DNA from: Serratia marcescens
GTDB taxonomy: Bacteria; Pseudomonadota; Gammaproteobacteria; Enterobacterales; Enterobacteriaceae
NCBI GenBank assembly: GCA_015548865.1
Contig: JADMXW010000001.1
Coordinates: 124,001-188,000 of the forward strand
Reading direction: 5' to 3'
DNA: 64,000 nucleotides
A program made the translations under genes and the position numbers. Of the stretch, positions 61,141-64,000 are shown piece by piece (the first letter of the stretch is position 1; each line of letters begins with the position of its first letter). Below the pieces are notes generated by a model that was not told where the DNA came from, did not search any database, and saw nothing but the letters and a program-made list of their open reading frames with translations.

Positions 61141-63411
61141 ATGAAAAAACGATTTTCCCGTCATACTCTGGCGACTTTGATCGGTGCCAGCTGTGGCGCT
61201 GCGTCTTTCCTGGTCTCAGCGCAGGCGGCAACCACCACAGAGGTGGAACAAAACAGCGGCGATACCATGGTGGTGACGGCAGCGGAACAAACGCGCCAGG
61301 CACCGGGCGTGTCGGTCATCACACAGGAAGATATCCAGCGTCGTCCGCCGGCGAACGATCTCTCTGAAATTATCCGTACCATGCCGGGGGTTAACCTGAC
61401 GGGGAACTCGAATAGCGGATCGCGCGGTAACAACCGCCAGATCGACATTCGCGGCATGGGGCCAGAGAACACCCTGATTCTGATCGATGGCAAACCGGTT
61501 TCCAGCCGTGCCGCAGTTCGTTACGGCTGGCGCGGTGAACGCGATACGCGCGGCGACACCAACTGGGTGCCAAGCAACATGGTTGAGCGCATCGAAGTGC
61601 TGCGTGGCCCGGCGGCGGCACGCTACGGCAATGGCGCTGCGGGTGGTGTGGTGAACATTATCACCAAGCAGCCCACCGATGAGTGGCACGGCGCGTGGAA
61701 CAGCTATATGAGCTTCCCTGAGCATAAATCGGAAGGCGCGACCAAGCGTACCGATTTTAACTTGATGGGCGGCCTGACAGATACCCTGAGCATGCGTCTG
61801 TACGGTAACTACAGCAAAACGCAGGCCGATGCCTGGGATATCAATGATGGTCACCAGTTGTCTCCCAATGCTGCCATTCCGGCAGGGCGTGAAGGGGTGC
61901 GTAATAAAGATATCAACGGCTTGCTGCGCTGGGAGTTTATGCCGCAGCAGACGCTGGAATTTGAAGCCGGTGCCAGCCGTCAGGGCAATATTTATGCGGG
62001 CGACACTGAGAACAACAATGGTAATACGGATACCCGAGCATTGTTTGGGCAAGAAACTAACCGTATGTATCGCCAGAAGTATGCGTTAACCCATCGCGGT
62101 TACTGGGACAGCGGTGTGAGCTCGTTGTCCTACTTCCAATATGAAAGAACCGACAACTCACGTATCTTCGAACAGTTGGCCGGAGGCCCTGCTGGCCGCC
62201 CAACAGGAAATTATTATACCAATATAAAACTGGATGCCTACACGGCTCACAGTGAAGTCAATATTCCGTTTGAGGCGCTGTTTAACCAAACGGCGACTAT
62301 TGGTGCGGAGTGGGTAGAGCAGAAGATGCACGATCCCTCTTCCAATACCCAAACCACAACGGAAGCAGGCAGCATTGGCTCGATCGCGGATACTAACCGC
62401 AGCCAGGATATTTCTGCGCGTATCGCCTCTGTGTTTGTAGAAGACAATATTGAAGTGACGGACAGCACCATGCTGACGCCAGCGCTGCGTGTGGATCACC
62501 ACAGTGTTGTTGGCACCAATTGGAGCCCGTCACTCAACCTGTCACAGCAGTTAGGTGATGATTTTACCTTGAAGATGGGGATTGCACAGGCTTATAAAGC
62601 ACCAAACCTTTACCAGTTGAACCCGAACTATCTGCTCTATAGCCGTGGTAACGGTTGCTATGGTGGTGGTGCCTGTTATCTGATGGGTAATGATGACCTC
62701 AAAGCTGAAACCAGTGTTAATAAAGAAGTTGGCATTGAATTCAAGCGTGATGGTTATCAGGCGGGTGTGACTTACTTCCGCAATGATTATCGCAATAAGA
62801 TTGAATCCGGTTGGGTTAAAACGGGTAATGCGAGTGGCGGGAGTAATGCAAGTTATGCTAATGCCAATGTCTACCAATGGGAAAATGTCCCCAAAGCGCT
62901 GGTAGAAGGACTTGAAGGTTCTCTGACGGTACCCGTAACAGATACTATCAACTGGAATAACAACATCACCTGGATGTTGCGCTCCGAAAATAAAACTACT
63001 GGCGATTATCTGTCTATTACGCCAGAGTTTACGTTGAATTCTTCCGTTAGTTGGCAGGCGACAGAAGATCTTTCTTTCCTTGGAACGATGACCTGGTATG
63101 GTCGTCAAAAACCGAAGAAATATAACTATCAGGGTACGCCAGTGGCATCAATACCTCTCAGTGCTGCCTATGATACTCATGAAGTAAGTCCGTATGCGGT
63201 GTTTGGTTTAAGTTCAACCTATAAAGTTAACAAAAACCTGAGCATCACCGGTGGGGTAGATAACCTGCTTGATAAACGTCAGTTCCGTGCTGGCAACGCT
63301 CAATCGTTATTAAATACGGCAGGAACGGCGGTTTCGTCTTACGGCGCAGGCGCAGCCACCTTTAACGAACCGGGTCGTACGTTCTATGTAAGCGTCAACA
63401 CCTCGTTCTAA
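61141..63411 (+). CDS. TonB-dependent catecholate siderophore receptor, FepA-like
   Basis: The outer-membrane receptor has 756 residues. The signal peptide ends near residue 29 (FLVSAQA). A TonB box-like DTMVVTAAE (about 41-49) is followed by a plug domain (SEIIRTMPGVNLTGN, QIDIRGMGPENTLILIDGKP, VERIEVLRGPAAARYGNGA) and a 22-stranded barrel ending in FYVSVNTSF. The plug and extracellular motifs (NRQIDIRGMGPE, WVPSNMVERIEVLRG) are those of the FepA/PfeA/IroN enterobactin-type group, so ferric catecholate is the likely substrate. AGGG lies 8 nt before the ATG. A divergent AraC regulator is adjacent. Confidence 0.9.
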   Translation: MKKRFSRHTLATLIGASCGAASFLVSAQAATTTEVEQNSGDTMVVTAAEQTRQAPGVSVITQEDIQRRPPANDLSEIIRTMPGVNLTGNSNSGSRGNNRQIDIRGMGPENTLILIDGKPVSSRAAVRYGWRGERDTRGDTNWVPSNMVERIEVLRGPAAARYGNGAAGGVVNIITKQPTDEWHGAWNSYMSFPEHKSEGATKRTDFNLMGGLTDTLSMRLYGNYSKTQADAWDINDGHQLSPNAAIPAGREGVRNKDINGLLRWEFMPQQTLEFEAGASRQGNIYAGDTENNNGNTDTRALFGQETNRMYRQKYALTHRGYWDSGVSSLSYFQYERTDNSRIFEQLAGGPAGRPTGNYYTNIKLDAYTAHSEVNIPFEALFNQTATIGAEWVEQKMHDPSSNTQTTTEAGSIGSIADTNRSQDISARIASVFVEDNIEVTDSTMLTPALRVDHHSVVGTNWSPSLNLSQQLGDDFTLKMGIAQAYKAPNLYQLNPNYLLYSRGNGCYGGGACYLMGNDDLKAETSVNKEVGIEFKRDGYQAGVTYFRNDYRNKIESGWVKTGNASGGSNASYANANVYQWENVPKALVEGLEGSLTVPVTDTINWNNNITWMLRSENKTTGDYLSITPEFTLNSSVSWQATEDLSFLGTMTWYGRQKPKKYNYQGTPVASIPLSAAYDTHEVSPYAVFGLSSTYKVNKNLSITGGVDNLLDKRQFRAGNAQSLLNTAGTAVSSYGAGAATFNEPGRTFYVSVNTSF

Positions 63412-63425
63412 GCTGTATGAAAAAT

Positions 63426-63466
63426 CAAACCCCCTGCATGTGCGAAACGTGCAGGGGGTTTTTTTA
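63426..63466 (+). terminator. Intrinsic terminator of the siderophore receptor gene
   Basis: AACCCCCTGCA (63428-63438) pairs with TGCAGGGGGTT (63450-63460), followed by TTTTT. The A-rich 5' side means it could also act for the convergent Dcu-type gene. Confidence 0.88.
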
Positions 63467-63485
63467 CGTCATGTAGAACAGCAGA

Positions 63486-64000
63486 TTAGCCTAAAACAAG
63501 CTTACCCAGTGTCAGGCCAACCACAACGGAAACAATCACATTGACCAGCCCAGGCCGCATAAAGCTGTGGTTTAGCACGTATTTGCCGATACGGGTGGTG
63601 CCGGTATCGTCAAAGGCCAACGCAGCCAGGCACTGCCCGGCAACCGGAATAAAGAAATAGCCGTTTACCGCAGGCCAGGAGCCAATCAGCGCATAAGCCG
63701 GTAATCCCAATGCCAGTCCCAGCGGTAGCAGGATCAGCGTGGTTGCTGCCTGGCTGCTGACCATGGCTGAGACAAAGAACATCATGATGGCGATAAGCCA
63801 GGTGTGGGACTGAAGCAAGGTCTGTACTTCTGCTTTGATGAGCCCAATATGGCTGCTGACGAAGGTTTCACTCATCCAGGCAAGGCCAAATGCGCACACG
63901 ATTGCCAGGGCACCCGCACGAAATACGGTGCCGCTCAGAATGTTATCTATAGGTGGGCGACACAGCAGCACGATGATGCAGGCAAAGGTCAGCATCACCA
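63486..64000 (-). CDS. Dcu-family anaerobic C4-dicarboxylate transporter, C-terminal part
   Basis: The gene runs off the right edge of the window; about 171 C-terminal residues are visible. Hydrophobic segments and the motifs MFFVSAMVSSQAATTLILLP, SWPAVNGYFFIP, DDTGTTRIGKYVLNHSFMRPG resemble DcuA/DcuB exchangers, which take up fumarate, malate or aspartate and export succinate under anaerobic conditions. DcuA and DcuB cannot be told apart from this part. It is convergent with the siderophore receptor gene. Confidence 0.8.
   Translation of the reverse strand, partial: VMLTFACIIVLLCRPPIDNILSGTVFRAGALAIVCAFGLAWMSETFVSSHIGLIKAEVQTLLQSHTWLIAIMMFFVSAMVSSQAATTLILLPLGLALGLPAYALIGSWPAVNGYFFIPVAGQCLAALAFDDTGTTRIGKYVLNHSFMRPGLVNVIVSVVVGLTLGKLVLG

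Overview
This window is chromosomal DNA of a gammaproteobacterium of the order Enterobacterales. The backbone gene order (ilvIH, cra, the mra/dcw cell-division cluster, lpxC, secM-secA, mutT, yacG-zapD-coaE, guaC, hof genes, ampDE, aroP, pdhR-aceEF-lpd) matches the E. coli 0-2.5 min region. The ERIC elements, the extra DUF721 gene beside secM, the LuxR/ExpR-type regulator and the accessory genes fit a plant- or host-associated lineage such as Pectobacteriaceae (Dickeya, Pectobacterium, Brenneria, Lonsdalea) better than Escherichia. The genus cannot be fixed from the sequence alone.

Layout. 1-3.6 kb: acetolactate synthase III (ilvIH) and the carbon regulator cra. 3.6-4.2 kb: an alaE alanine exporter on the opposite strand, followed by about 770 bp without a gene. 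4.9-22.9 kb: the complete dcw cluster mraZ-rsmH-ftsL-ftsI-murE-murF-mraY-murD-ftsW-murG-murC-ddlB-ftsQ-ftsA-ftsZ, then lpxC. It starts at a recognisable Pmra promoter followed by MraZ operator repeats, and most genes overlap or nearly touch. 22.9-27.6 kb: a DUF721 (DciA-like) gene, secM with a recognisable arrest peptide, secA and mutT. 27.6-35.4 kb: yacG-zapD-coaE, guaC, the type IV pilus-like genes ppdD-hofB-hofC, and ampDE. nadC, expected between ppdD and ampD, is missing here.

35.4-39.2 kb: a LuxR-type quorum-sensing regulator broken by a single frameshift in an A7 tract, a short predicted small RNA that carries the ArcZ seed sequence next to its own promoter and terminator, and aroP. 39.2-46.4 kb: the pyruvate dehydrogenase operon pdhR-aceE-aceF-lpd with a perfect PdhR box.

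46.4-59.8 kb is accessory DNA bracketed by two long ERIC variants in opposite orientation. It holds a Gfo/Idh/MocA oxidoreductase, a pentapeptide-repeat protein whose N-terminal half resembles the Salmonella type III effectors PipB/PipB2, a contact-dependent inhibition locus (cdiB-cdiA-cdiI order), a secreted alpha/beta hydrolase and an MmgE/PrpD protein. 59.8-63.5 kb: an AraC regulator divergent from a FepA-type TonB-dependent receptor. The right edge cuts a Dcu-family C4-dicarboxylate transporter.

Most noteworthy: the ArcZ-like small RNA, the frameshifted quorum-sensing regulator next to it, the PipB2-like protein, the compact CDI locus with a nuclease-like toxin tip, the absence of nadC, the diverged SecM/secA control region, and the ERIC family with nested insertions. 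All identifications come from reading the sequence and remembered family features; no database search was run.
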